From contig JAEETC010000015.1 in NCBI GenBank assembly GCA_016286585.1, positions 1-41,518 of the forward strand: DNA of 41,518 bases. The letters are read 5' to 3'. Position numbers and translations under genes: made by a program. The DNA is from Prevotella sp. GTDB taxonomy: Bacteria; Bacteroidota; Bacteroidia; Bacteroidales; Bacteroidaceae. How positions within the stretch are numbered: position 1 is the first letter of the stretch; each line of letters opens with the position of its first letter. Positions 15,543-24,832 of the stretch are shown piece by piece. The notes beneath the pieces are model-generated. The model was not told the DNA's origin. It did not search any database and worked only from the letters and a program-made list of their open reading frames with translations.

Positions 15543-16655
15543 ATGAAACGTTATTCAAAACTGATTATCGCAGCGATTATCGCGCTGATTTTCATCGGAA
15601 CATTCGTGTTCCTGTGGCAGAAGAGCCAACCCAAGGAGATTGTCTACAACGAGTTCACCCCCAAGAAGGAGGACATCCAGAAGACAACGATTATCACAGG
15701 TAAGATCGAGCCTCGCAACGAGGTGAACATCAAACCCCAGATCTCTGGTATCATCACGGAACTCTATAAGGAGGCAGGTGATTACGTGAACGCTGGTGAT
15801 GTGATTGCCAAGGTGAAGGTGGTGCCTGAAATGGGGCAGCTGAGTTCTGCTGAGATGCGCGTCCGTCTGGCAGAGATCAACTTGAAGCAGGCCCAGACTG
15901 ATTTCCAGCGCGAGGAGAACCTCTTCAACCAGAAGCTGGTGTCGGCTGATGAGTTCGATAAAATTAAGGTGGCCCTTGATCAGGCCAAACATGAGAAACT
16001 GGCTGCCGACGATGCGTTACAGGTGGTGAGAGACGGCTTCTCCAAGTCTAACGCCAAGGCATCATCCACGCTCATCCGTTCTACCATCAGTGGTGTCATC
16101 CTCGATATCCCCGTGAAGGTGGGTTACTCCGTGATCCAGGTGAACACGATGAACGAAGGTACCACGATTGCGACTGTGGCCAATATGAACAACCTGATCT
16201 TCCGTGGTAATATCGATGAGACAGAGGTGGGCCAGCTGGTGAATGGTATGAACATGAAGATCACCATCGGCGCCCTGCAGGATCTGAAGTTCGACGCCTC
16301 TCTGGAGTACATCTCTCCGAAGGCTGAGGAGAGCAATGGTGCCAACCAGTTTGAGATCAAGGCAGCCGTGATACTGTCAGAGGGCGGTAAGATCCGCTCT
16401 GGCTACAGTGCCAATGCCGAGATTGTGCTGGCATCTGTCGAGAAGGCCCTCAGCATTCCAGAGAGTGCCATCGAGTTCAGCGGCGACTCCACCTTCGTCT
16501 ATGTTATCAAAGGTGAAGGCAAGAATAAGACCTATGAGCGTACCCAGGTTACTACGGGCCTCTCTGACGGTGTGAATATCGAGATTAAGAAAGGCCTCTC
16601 TGCCAAGGATAAGGTGCGTGGTCCGGAGATTGTAACAGACGACAAGGAAAAGTGA
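15543..16655 (+). CDS. Periplasmic adaptor (membrane fusion protein, HlyD/MacA type)
   Basis: 370 residues. An N-terminal membrane anchor (about 7-26, IIAAIIALIFIGTFVFLW) comes first. The lipoyl/biotinyl half-motifs are around 55-90 (GKIEPRNEVNIKPQISGII) and again after the coiled-coil hairpin (about 100-165, rich in Q, A and E), at STLIRSTISGVILDIPVKVG. Beta-barrel and membrane-proximal domains complete it. It bridges the inner-membrane permeases and the TolC-like channel. The gene ends AAG TGA, where a GTGAA tandem array begins. Confidence 0.93.
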   Translation: MKRYSKLIIAAIIALIFIGTFVFLWQKSQPKEIVYNEFTPKKEDIQKTTIITGKIEPRNEVNIKPQISGIITELYKEAGDYVNAGDVIAKVKVVPEMGQLSSAEMRVRLAEINLKQAQTDFQREENLFNQKLVSADEFDKIKVALDQAKHEKLAADDALQVVRDGFSKSNAKASSTLIRSTISGVILDIPVKVGYSVIQVNTMNEGTTIATVANMNNLIFRGNIDETEVGQLVNGMNMKITIGALQDLKFDASLEYISPKAEESNGANQFEIKAAVILSEGGKIRSGYSANAEIVLASVEKALSIPESAIEFSGDSTFVYVIKGEGKNKTYERTQVTTGLSDGVNIEIKKGLSAKDKVRGPEIVTDDKEK

Positions 16656-16790
16656 AAAGGTGAAAAAGTGAATTAGTGAAAAGGTGAATAATTGAAAAGA
16701 TTATGAATAAGATAAATAGATTTTTAAAGGTAAGGAGGCTGGTGATGAGTGTTTCACTTCTCTCACTTCTCACCTCTCACCTCTCACCTC
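16652..16790. repeat. GTGAAAAG / TCACCTC tandem arrays around the TolC-gene start
   Basis: GTGAA recurs at 16652, 16660, 16668, 16676 and 16684, with TTGAA at 16692: an exact 8-bp period. After about 60 bp the complementary motif TCAC recurs at 16754, 16763, 16770, 16777 and 16784, with three perfect TCACCTC heptads. The second array lies in the coding sequence and encodes part of the signal peptide. Confidence 0.75.
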
Positions 16791-18070
16791 TAAATGCAGA
16801 AACCCGTCAGTGGAGCCTCAGAGAGTGCTGCGACTATGCTGTGGAGCATAACATCAGCATCAAGCAGCAAGAGAACCAGCGCCGTCAGCAGGAGCTCGAA
16901 CTCTCTACGGCCAAGAACTCCCGTCTGCCAGATCTCAGCGCCTCCGCAGGACAGAACTTCTCCTTCGGACGTGGTCTGACGGCAGAGAACACGTATTCGA
17001 ACACCAACACCTCGTCGACCTCGTTCTCGCTGGGTACCTCTGTTCCCATCTTCACGGGTTTCAGGATCCCCAATCAGATCAAGCTCAACCAGCTGAACCT
17101 CCAGTCAGCCACAGCCGATCTGGAGAAGGCGAAGAACGATATCCGCCTGCAGGTGGCCGAGGCTTATGTCCAGATTCTCTATGATATGGAGATGGCTGAC
17201 GTGGCGCATCGTCAGATCGAGATCGACTCAGCACAGGTGGCTCGTCTGCTGGCCTTCGTCAACAACGGCAAGGCCGCAGAGGCAGAGCTCTCCCAACAGA
17301 AGGCCACCCTCGCCAGCAGCCGCCTCACTGCCACCCAGGCTGAAAACAATACCCGCCTGGCTATCCTTGCCCTCACGCAGCTCCTCGAGCTCCCCTCGCC
17401 CGATGGCTTCTCCATCGTCCGTCCAGACCTCAGTTCCGTCAGCAGCGGTGCCACAGCCGCCAACCTCACCCCCGACCTCATCTATGCCGAGGCCCTGGGT
17501 GTGAAGCCAGAGATCCTCTCCCAGCAGCTGAAGCTCAAGGGCATGGAGCACAGCATCAAGATTGCACAGGCCGACAACTATCCGACGCTCTCGCTGAGTG
17601 GCGGCCTTGGCACGAACTATTACACTACCAGCGGCTTCAAGAGCGATTCCTTCGGCAAACAGTTGAAGAACAACTTCTCACAGTACATCGGCGTCAATCT
17701 GAATGTGCCCATCTTCAACCGTTTCCAGACGCGCAACAACGTCCGTAGTGCCCGTATCAATCAGGAGAACCAGCAGTTGCAGCTCGACAACACAAAGAAG
17801 ACGCTCTATAAGGAGATCCAGCAGGTGTACTACAACGCGCTGAATGCCCAGACGAAGGAGAAATCCTCTGAGGAGGCTGTACAGAGTTCCAAGGATGCCT
17901 TCGATCTGATGCAGGCCAAATACGAGAACGGCAAGGCCACCATCACGGAGTTCAACGAGTCGAAGAACAACTACCTGAAGTCGGAGTCCGACCTCGTGCA
18001 GGCCCGTTACGAGAACCTCTACCAGCAAGCGCTGTTGGAATTCTACCGAGGGCGAGACCTCAATTTCTGA
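16703..18070 (+). CDS. TolC-family outer-membrane efflux channel
   Basis: 455 residues. The signal peptide runs MNKINRFLKVRRLVMSVS.., with the h-region SLLSLLTSHLSPLNA, residues 18-30 of which are encoded by TCAC repeats. Two OEP repeats follow (about 45-230 and 255-450), rich in Q, A and N, with typical segments such as RLQVAEAYVQILYD and YKEIQQVYYNALNAQTKEKS. The protein forms the trimeric outer-membrane exit duct for the MacB-like pump encoded just upstream. ATG 16703 gives a proper basic n-region; ATG 16745 would remove it. A terminator follows at 18079. Confidence 0.94.
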   Translation: MNKINRFLKVRRLVMSVSLLSLLTSHLSPLNAETRQWSLRECCDYAVEHNISIKQQENQRRQQELELSTAKNSRLPDLSASAGQNFSFGRGLTAENTYSNTNTSSTSFSLGTSVPIFTGFRIPNQIKLNQLNLQSATADLEKAKNDIRLQVAEAYVQILYDMEMADVAHRQIEIDSAQVARLLAFVNNGKAAEAELSQQKATLASSRLTATQAENNTRLAILALTQLLELPSPDGFSIVRPDLSSVSSGATAANLTPDLIYAEALGVKPEILSQQLKLKGMEHSIKIAQADNYPTLSLSGGLGTNYYTTSGFKSDSFGKQLKNNFSQYIGVNLNVPIFNRFQTRNNVRSARINQENQQLQLDNTKKTLYKEIQQVYYNALNAQTKEKSSEEAVQSSKDAFDLMQAKYENGKATITEFNESKNNYLKSESDLVQARYENLYQQALLEFYRGRDLNF

Positions 18071-18078
18071 CAATGAAT

Positions 18079-18107
18079 AATCCCTGCCAGATTCAGCAGG
18101 GATTTTT
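18079..18107. terminator. Bidirectional terminator between tolC-like gene and HTCS gene
   Basis: AATCCCTGC pairs with GCAGGGATT around an 8-base loop, followed by TTT on the plus strand. The two genes converge here with only 40 bases between their stop codons. Confidence 0.85.
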
Positions 18108-18110
18108 CAT

Positions 18111-21100
18111 TTACCCTTTATACTCCGATGGGGTGACGCCAAACTGCTTCTTGAACACCACCGAGAAGTGGCTCTGGGTGCTGAAACCGCACTTGTCGGC
18201 AATCTCCGAGACGGTATATCTGCCGCTCTTCAGGAGTTCTGCGGCGCGGTTCAGCTTATAGGTACGGAAGAAGTTGGAGGGTGTCTCGCCCGTCAGCCCC
18301 TTGATCTTATAATAGAGCTTCGTGCGCGAGATGAGCAGCAGCTTCGTGATGCGTGTCACGTCGAGTTCCGAGTTCGACAGCTCTTCCTCCATCAGCTTGT
18401 AGAGTTCCTCCATGAAGTGCTTGTCCTGTTCCGAGAGGGCGTTGTCCACACCTTCTTCCTCCATGTTCGTGGCCTTCGTGAGGAGCTTGCGCACACGGTC
18501 GCGATTCTTCAACTGCGACTGGATGAGGGCTGAGAGCACGGCAGGCTCGAAGGGCTTCGTCACGTAGGCGTCTGCACCCACGCTGAGGCCCTCCACCTGA
18601 TTGTCGGCCGTGATCTTGGCCGTCACGAGAATCACGGGTATGTGGCAGAGCTGGATGTCCTGCTTGATCTCCTGACAGAGCTCATAGCCGTCCTTGCCAG
18701 GCATGGCCACGTCGCTGAGCACGATGTTGGGCTCTTCGGCACGCATCTCTTCCAGCGCGGTTTCGGCATCGAGGCAGGTGATGAGACGATAGTCCTGCGA
18801 GAAGAGCAGCCGCATGTAGTTGATGATCTCCGTGTCGTCGTCGACGATAAGGATGGTGGGGCGGCTGTCGTCTTGAAGTGAGGCGCTCGTTTGGTTGCTT
18901 GCTGCCGTTGCAGGCGTAATGGGGTGGGGGGTGTCGACAATGCGATAGTCGGCCACGCCGTCGCCTTCCAACGGGCGTCGCTCCTTATCGGTATAGGCCT
19001 GCTCGTTCATGGGGTAGACGAGTGTGAACACGGCGCCTGTGCCCTCTGTCCGATTGCCGGCCGTCAGACTGCCATGATGCAGTTCTGCCAGACGGCGCGA
19101 GTAGTAGAGTCCGATGCCCGTACCCCAGTTGATGATACCCTTCGTCTGGTTGTCGAGCTGGTAGTACCGCTTGAAGATGTTCTCCTTCTGTTCCTCAGGG
19201 ATGCCCTTGCCTGTATCGGCAATGGTGATCTTCACCTTCTCGTCCGTAGTGTCCAGTGTCACGTCGATATGTCCCCCTCGTGGTGTGAACTTCAGGGCGT
19301 TCGACAGTAGGTTCGATATGATTTTCTCCAGCTTGTCGCCGTCGGTCCAGGCCGTCAGCGGGTCCTTCATGCCAAAGCGGTTGAGGGTGATTCCCTTCTC
19401 CTTCATGTTAAACTCAAAGGTGTCGCAGATGTTGTTCATGGCATCCACCACGTCGATTTGTTCCACACTCAGTCGCAGCGTGTCGTTCTCAAGCTTGTTG
19501 AAGTCCATCAGCTGGTTCACGAGCTTGAACATTCTCTGAATGCTTCGCTGGGCGATGCTGAGCAGCGAGCGCTCCTCGCTGTCGAGCGACGTACTCTTGG
19601 CCAGCTGTCCCACGGGCCCTGCAATCATCGTCAGCGGCGTACGGAACTCATGGGCGATGTTGGCGAAGAAACTCATGTTCATGGCGTTCAACCGTTTCTC
19701 CTGCTCCTTCTCCATCTGCGCCTGACGGGCCGCACGGCGAGCCATCACCAGGCGGCGTGCGTTATGATAGAGATACGATGCCAGCAGACCTCCCAGTACG
19801 AGATAGATGAGCCATGCCCACCACGACCAGGCGGGGGCAGGCTCCACCACCACCTTCATCGTACGCTCGTCGCTGACAGGCTCGTCGCTGGCACTGTCGG
19901 TGGTGCGCAGTCTGAAGGTGTAGCTCCCAGAGGGCAGGTTGGCGTAGCTGGCCGTATGGTTGCTGCCGGCGTCGATCCACTCGCTGTCGAAGCCGTCGAG
20001 CTTATAATAATAATGCACGCGCTCATACTCTCCGAAGTCGAGGGCCGTGTAGGAAATCGAGAAGCTGTTCTCGTTGTGCTCCAGACGGATTTCCCTGCAG
20101 CTGTCGAGCATCGCTTCGATGGGGCCTCCGAGAGCTGGGCGCACCAGCTGATTGTGTATCTTCAGGTGGCTGAATCTGAGGGGGATGTTCCTCAGCGTGT
20201 CGATGTCGGCTGGGTCGAACATCGTGATACCGTCAGTACCTCCGAACACCAGACTGCCGTTGGGCAGTTGGCACGAGGCACGGTCTATGAACTCGTCGCC
20301 TGCCAGACCGTCGGCCTTGTAGAGCGAGGTGATGCGCCCCGTCTTGACATCCAGACGGTTCAGGCCCTTCATCGTACTGATCCACAGATTGCCCTGACGG
20401 CCCTCCTCGATGCTGGCCACATCGGAACAGGAGAGACCCGCTATGCGCGTCATCTCGTTGGTCTTGGGGTTGTAGCACAGCAGACCGTTGCTCACAGTGC
20501 CTATCCACACATTTCCGTTCTTGTCCTGATGCATGTCGGTGGGGATGTACACGCTACGACGGATGCACTTCTGCATGTCAGGGATTTCCAGCTGTGTCAG
20601 CTTGCTCGTCTGGGGATCCATCCGCGTGATGTTCTGGTAGAAGGCCGAGATGAGCATCTGTCCGTCGTTCAGCTTCAGGAGCGAGGGGATGAAGGTGTAG
20701 TCCACGTTGAATGCCTGCTTGGCCTCAGGCTCACTGCTGCCAGGATGGAAGCCGAAGAGGTAGGTCGTGCTCGATGCCACCCACACCGTCCCGTCGTCCG
20801 TCTGCTCGAAGTCCATCGCCATCGGCACGGGCCACTGTCCGAGTATGTTCAGTCGCGAGCCGTTATACTGGCACTTCATCACGATGTTGGCGGTCGCGAG
20901 CCACAGCCCTCCGTCACGGTCGCAGAATATATGTGTCACGGCATTCTTCGTCTCGCCGGAGGGCAGTCCCTCGATGACCACCTGCTCTGCCTTCTGCGAA
21001 TGGCTGTGATACACGAATACGCCCTTCGACATGGTCGATATCCACAGGTTCTCCTGCTTGTCAACCTCTACGGCCATCACCGATGAGTTCTCGATCACAC

Positions 21101-22139
21101 GGTTCAGATAGCTGTCGCTGCCGCCGAACTTCTCCTTGTAATAATAGTCGGCGAAGATCCCTTTGTCGTAGGTGCCCAGCCAGATGTTCTTCCTGGAGTC
21201 CTGGAAGATCTGCGTCACGTAGGCATCCGGCACGGGTATGGTGAAGCCTGCGTCGCCCTCGCCCACTAGCGTCTGGGTCAGCAGGTTCAGTTCGAAGAGA
21301 CCGTTCTTCGAGGTATTTAGCAGGATGGTGTTGTTCTCCAGCAGACAGGCAGCCTGCACCACGCTGCCGTTCTTCAGCAGCCTCGCCCTCATCTCTGCAT
21401 TCAGCGGCACATCCTGTCTGCCCTTTGTGTCGAACAGCAGCAGTGTGCCGTTGCCCGACGACAGCAGCAGACCGTTCTCCAGCATGGCGAAGTAGTAGAA
21501 TCCTGCGCTCTCCGAGTGCCTGATCTCCATCCGTTGCTTGAAGGTGTCGCCAGCATAGATCAGCAGGTTCTCAGGCCCAGCAAGCAGAATGTCGTCGGCA
21601 GCGTCGATGAAGAAGTCGCCCCATGCCTGTCCTGTCGTCTGGCGGCTGATACGTGGCAGGAAGATACGGTGCAGCTCGTCGTAGACCATCACCTCTGTGC
21701 CGTTATACGCGAAGATGCGCCCCTTTGAGTCCATCAGCAGCTTGCGGGCGTTGCTGTTGCTCGTCTGCATCGGTATGCGCTCGAAGCAGTCTCTGCTGGT
21801 ATATCTGCACACGCCGTTCACCGTAGCCACCCACAGGCGTCCCTGCTTGTCGCAGAGCAGCCCCTGCACGTTGTTGTCAGGCAGCCCCAGTGAGTCCCCC
21901 GTACAGAAATACTGGTGATACTCATGTCCGTCGTAGCGGTTCAGTCCTCGGAAGGTGGCGATCCACAACTGGCCGCTGGCATCCTCGGCAATCGCTTGCA
22001 CACGGCTGTTCGACAGCTCCTGCGCCACCACCAGCCCATGCTCCTCGTCCTTGTCGCGCTGCTGCTGTGTCTCCGCTTTCTGGCAAGAAAGCAGCGCCAG
22101 CAGGCACGCCACAGAGGCTATCATCGTGAGTCTCTTCAT
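18111..22139 (-). CDS. Hybrid two-component system sensor/regulator (HTCS)
   Basis: 1342 residues. A signal sequence ends with a lipobox-like LLSC. Two-bladed-propeller-type Reg_prop repeats follow (about 35-680, e.g. IWLGTYDKGIF, LWISTMKGLNRLD), then a Y_Y_Y domain (about 685-746) and one transmembrane helix (about 770-790). HisKA has the phospho-acceptor in AHEFRTPL near 830. HATPase motifs are NLLSNALKF near 946 and GTGIGLYYSRR near 1010. A receiver domain begins PTILIVDDD near 1095, with the phospho-Asp in LSDVAMPG near 1142, and a C-terminal AraC-type HTH lies at about 1260-1342. Such proteins sense periplasmic oligosaccharides and activate utilisation genes. No susC/D pair is adjacent, but the utilisation locus from 29268 is about 7 kb away and is a candidate target. 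Confidence 0.96.
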   Translation of the reverse strand: MKRLTMIASVACLLALLSCQKAETQQQRDKDEEHGLVVAQELSNSRVQAIAEDASGQLWIATFRGLNRYDGHEYHQYFCTGDSLGLPDNNVQGLLCDKQGRLWVATVNGVCRYTSRDCFERIPMQTSNSNARKLLMDSKGRIFAYNGTEVMVYDELHRIFLPRISRQTTGQAWGDFFIDAADDILLAGPENLLIYAGDTFKQRMEIRHSESAGFYYFAMLENGLLLSSGNGTLLLFDTKGRQDVPLNAEMRARLLKNGSVVQAACLLENNTILLNTSKNGLFELNLLTQTLVGEGDAGFTIPVPDAYVTQIFQDSRKNIWLGTYDKGIFADYYYKEKFGGSDSYLNRVIENSSVMAVEVDKQENLWISTMSKGVFVYHSHSQKAEQVVIEGLPSGETKNAVTHIFCDRDGGLWLATANIVMKCQYNGSRLNILGQWPVPMAMDFEQTDDGTVWVASSTTYLFGFHPGSSEPEAKQAFNVDYTFIPSLLKLNDGQMLISAFYQNITRMDPQTSKLTQLEIPDMQKCIRRSVYIPTDMHQDKNGNVWIGTVSNGLLCYNPKTNEMTRIAGLSCSDVASIEEGRQGNLWISTMKGLNRLDVKTGRITSLYKADGLAGDEFIDRASCQLPNGSLVFGGTDGITMFDPADIDTLRNIPLRFSHLKIHNQLVRPALGGPIEAMLDSCREIRLEHNENSFSISYTALDFGEYERVHYYYKLDGFDSEWIDAGSNHTASYANLPSGSYTFRLRTTDSASDEPVSDERTMKVVVEPAPAWSWWAWLIYLVLGGLLASYLYHNARRLVMARRAARQAQMEKEQEKRLNAMNMSFFANIAHEFRTPLTMIAGPVGQLAKSTSLDSEERSLLSIAQRSIQRMFKLVNQLMDFNKLENDTLRLSVEQIDVVDAMNNICDTFEFNMKEKGITLNRFGMKDPLTAWTDGDKLEKIISNLLSNALKFTPRGGHIDVTLDTTDEKVKITIADTGKGIPEEQKENIFKRYYQLDNQTKGIINWGTGIGLYYSRRLAELHHGSLTAGNRTEGTGAVFTLVYPMNEQAYTDKERRPLEGDGVADYRIVDTPHPITPATAASNQTSASLQDDSRPTILIVDDDTEIINYMRLLFSQDYRLITCLDAETALEEMRAEEPNIVLSDVAMPGKDGYELCQEIKQDIQLCHIPVILVTAKITADNQVEGLSVGADAYVTKPFEPAVLSALIQSQLKNRDRVRKLLTKATNMEEEGVDNALSEQDKHFMEELYKLMEEELSNSELDVTRITKLLLISRTKLYYKIKGLTGETPSNFFRTYKLNRAAELLKSGRYTVSEIADKCGFSTQSHFSVVFKKQFGVTPSEYKG

Positions 22140-22173
22140 CGTGCGTAATTCGTTAATGAGTTAATTTCTGCTG

Positions 22174-22205
22174 CAAAATTACAAAATAATTCTTTATTTT
22201 GCAAG
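22174..22205 (-). promoter_or_regulatory. Promoter of the HTCS gene
   Basis: The minus strand reads CTTG (22205-22202), a 20-base spacer, then TAATTTTG (22181-22174): a perfect -7 box with a three-of-four -33 match, 35 bases upstream of the ATG. It is back to back with the M6 protease promoter. Confidence 0.72.
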
Positions 22206-22224
22206 TGAAGAAAAACCAAATTTA

Positions 22225-22256
22225 TTTGTGTGTTTTCATTTTTTCCCCTATCTTTG
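22225..22256 (+). promoter_or_regulatory. Promoter of the M6 protease gene
   Basis: TTTG (22225-22228), 20-base spacer, TATCTTTG (22249-22256): a full consensus promoter 27 bases upstream of the start codon. Confidence 0.82.
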
Positions 22257-22282
22257 CAGCAGATAATTAAACATGTGACTAT

Positions 22283-23989
22283 ATGAAGAAATTATTACTA
22301 TCAGCAATTACAATGTTTGTCATGTGTCTGGCCGTGACGGCAGTACCCGCAAAGAAAGGGGTCTACAAGACGTTGAAGCTTGGCAATGGCCAGGAGATAC
22401 GAGCCATGCTGGTGGGTGATGAACACGGCCACTACTGGAAGGGCGGCGACGGTAAGGCCTATGCGCTTAAGGGGGAGGCCTATCAGGTCGTAGATGAAAA
22501 GCCGATTATTGAGAAAGCCCGCGCACGCCGTACAAAGGTCAATGCACAGCGTGTCAGGCGGTTGTCGCGAAGTCGAGGCTTCGCCGAACCCAAAGACTAT
22601 TTCGGAAAATACAGATGTGTCATTATTCTGGTAAACTTTGCCGACATGACGTTTCAGGAAGCCCATGACAATGCCCTGTTCAGCCGTATAGTCAACGAAG
22701 AGAACTTTAGTGAAGGATACTTTGTAGGGTCTATGGCCGACTATTTCAAAGCCCAGAGCTGCGGCCTGTTTGAATTGGATTTCGATGTGGTAGGTCCCGT
22801 TACCGTCAGCAAAGACTATTCTCACTATGGCGTCAACGACAGTATAGGAAACGATCTTCATGCTGGAGAAATGGTGATAGAAGCGTTGAATCAGGTTAAA
22901 GATCAGGTTACCGATTGGCATCAATACGATTGGGATGGAGATGGCCTGGTGGATCAGGTCTATTTGATTTATGCAGGAAAAGGAGAGGCTGATGGTGGCG
23001 CCGAAGACACGATATGGCCCCATGCATACGAACTGGAAGGCGCAAAAGAAGACGGCGATGGTACAGGTGCGGTTGAAGTAGACTCTGCTCTTTTTGTAAA
23101 CAGCTATGCCTGCGGATCAGAGTTGGATGGGTTAGGACGTATTTGCGGCATAGGCACCATGTGTCATGAGTTCAGCCACTGTCTGGGCTATCCCGACTTC
23201 TACGACATCGACTATAGTGGAGGTCTGGGTATGGATAGTTGGGATCTGATGAGTTCAGGCTCTTACAACGGCGATGGCTATTGTCCGGCCGGATATACCG
23301 CCTACGAACGCTGGTTTGCAGGATGGAAGGAACCGATAGTGCTGGAAGCTAACGACACGACAATAACGGATATGGAACCGCTACAGGAAGGAGGCGATAG
23401 CTATATCATCTATAACAAGGGCAATCGCAATGAGTATTTCATTCTGGAGAATCGCCAGTTGGTTAATTGGGATGCCAAACTGCCAGGTAAAGGTCTGCTG
23501 ATGATCCATGTAGACTATGATATGGCAGCGTGGGCCGCAAACGGACCCAATGACGACCCTGAGCATCAGCGCATGGCATGGATACCTGCTGATGGAAAAT
23601 ATCAGAGAGTATTAATCGATAGTGTGTATTATACAACTTGGTCAGGGAAGTCGCGTGACCCATTCCCTTTAGATACAGTATCGGCTTTCAACAAGAATTT
23701 CAAGATTGATGACGAGTGGGTTGCGAACGTTGTCAAACTGTATAATCAGAATACCGATGGAACTTACGATGTGGACTGGTCGGTAGAGAACATCACCCAG
23801 AATGCCGATGGAAGCATATCGTTCAACTTTGTGGCAGCATACCAGGACCCCACAGGTATCAAGGGCATTGCCATCAGAAAGGAAGATGACAAGTGGTACG
23901 ACCTGCAAGGCCGCCAGCTAAATGGCAAACCATCGGGAAAGGGCATCTATATCAACAACGGCAAGAAACTTCATTTAATCACACGGTAG
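22283..23989 (+). CDS. Secreted M6-family (immune inhibitor A-like) metalloprotease
   Basis: 568 residues. It has a signal peptide (MKKLLLSAITMFVMCLAVTA) and a pro-region. The catalytic domain carries the zinc signature HEFSHCLGYPD near residue 295 (HExxHxxGxxD) and the following GLGMDSWDLMSSG. The family secretes enzymes that degrade host or environmental proteins. The last 35 residues, WYDLQGRQLNG...GIYINNGKK, match a short tail common in secreted Prevotella proteins and possibly a sorting signal for a type IX-like route; that function is inferred. It is the first gene of a plus-strand group but is functionally separate from what follows. Confidence 0.92.
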   Translation: MKKLLLSAITMFVMCLAVTAVPAKKGVYKTLKLGNGQEIRAMLVGDEHGHYWKGGDGKAYALKGEAYQVVDEKPIIEKARARRTKVNAQRVRRLSRSRGFAEPKDYFGKYRCVIILVNFADMTFQEAHDNALFSRIVNEENFSEGYFVGSMADYFKAQSCGLFELDFDVVGPVTVSKDYSHYGVNDSIGNDLHAGEMVIEALNQVKDQVTDWHQYDWDGDGLVDQVYLIYAGKGEADGGAEDTIWPHAYELEGAKEDGDGTGAVEVDSALFVNSYACGSELDGLGRICGIGTMCHEFSHCLGYPDFYDIDYSGGLGMDSWDLMSSGSYNGDGYCPAGYTAYERWFAGWKEPIVLEANDTTITDMEPLQEGGDSYIIYNKGNRNEYFILENRQLVNWDAKLPGKGLLMIHVDYDMAAWAANGPNDDPEHQRMAWIPADGKYQRVLIDSVYYTTWSGKSRDPFPLDTVSAFNKNFKIDDEWVANVVKLYNQNTDGTYDVDWSVENITQNADGSISFNFVAAYQDPTGIKGIAIRKEDDKWYDLQGRQLNGKPSGKGIYINNGKKLHLITR

Positions 23990-24039
23990 TTTTTCGAGAA
24001 AGCCACTATCTATAGCTTGACATTATTACCTCGAATTAT

Positions 24040-24798
24040 TTGGAACTGCTTAAATTGGATAGTTATGCAGAACAATTCATCAGTGGAAGGTTGGTTTATC
24101 AACGATTTTCATCGCAAGAACAGCATGGATGCTCAGCGGGAGGTACAACAAATGTCATTGCATCCCTGCTCTCGGGAGCAGAAGCTGGCACAGATCCGCA
24201 GGATCAGGGAACACTCAGCGACTACCAAAAAGAGTGCCAACTTGGAGCGCAGCAAGAAGCTGTAATCGAGCAATGGGCTAAGGCTGTGGGCTTATGGACT
24301 GAGTGTGTCGAAGAGTCGTTGCCCCAGAGCCTGGGAGAGCAGATAGCAGAAGGAGGCGAGGCTGTCGTTTATGATCATGGCTCCACACTTATCAAGTCAA
24401 TTGGTCTCGACTATTTCATCCAGCCCATCTTCGCCCTTGACAGGATTTCACTTCACAATACCTATTTTCCTGAGACAAGGCTAACTGTGCTTGGTTTTGG
24501 CCGTGACAAACGTGGCGAATTTAAGATTATTGCTGAGCAGCCTTTTATTAATGGCCAGCCCGTGAGCGACGATGAGATTGCTGTCTACATGCGTCAAATG
24601 GGCTTTGAACTTAAAAATCCTCGCAACTGGACCTACACGACTCCAGACATCTATCTCAGTGACATGCATGACGAAAATGTCATTCGTTCCAACCATTCAG
24701 ACACTATCTTCGTAGTTGATTGCGACATACGCATCAACACACCAGAACTGCGCCAAGGAGGAACAAGGATTTTGTCAACGGAAGTGCGATTTGTGTAA
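24040..24798 (+). CDS. Polyvalent-protein-kinase-like protein, possible mobile-element remnant
   Basis: 252 residues in an open frame with no good start. The first candidate is TTG 24040, and the in-frame stop upstream is at 24013. The segments HGCSAGGTTNVIASLLSGAE, LGEQIAEGGEAVVYDHG, IGLDYFIQPIFALDRISLHN and VVDCDIRINTPELRQGGTR resemble, from memory, the putative polyvalent protein kinase domain found in Bacteroidota conjugative elements and phages. The DMHDENV and VVDCDIR pair fits the catalytic loop and metal-binding Asp of a kinase fold. The ribosome-binding region and start are unconvincing, so it may be a stranded fragment. No other mobile-element gene is adjacent. Confidence 0.65.
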   Translation: MELLKLDSYAEQFISGRLVYQRFSSQEQHGCSAGGTTNVIASLLSGAEAGTDPQDQGTLSDYQKECQLGAQQEAVIEQWAKAVGLWTECVEESLPQSLGEQIAEGGEAVVYDHGSTLIKSIGLDYFIQPIFALDRISLHNTYFPETRLTVLGFGRDKRGEFKIIAEQPFINGQPVSDDEIAVYMRQMGFELKNPRNWTYTTPDIYLSDMHDENVIRSNHSDTIFVVDCDIRINTPELRQGGTRILSTEVRFV

Positions 24799-24832
24799 CA
24801 CAACGTTCCACCCCATGTGTAATAACTATAAT

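Noticed and set aside
19458..21086. Plus-strand 542-codon open frame inside the HTCS gene
   Set aside because: It is antisense to a continuous Reg_prop, kinase and receiver coding sequence and has no recognisable domain.
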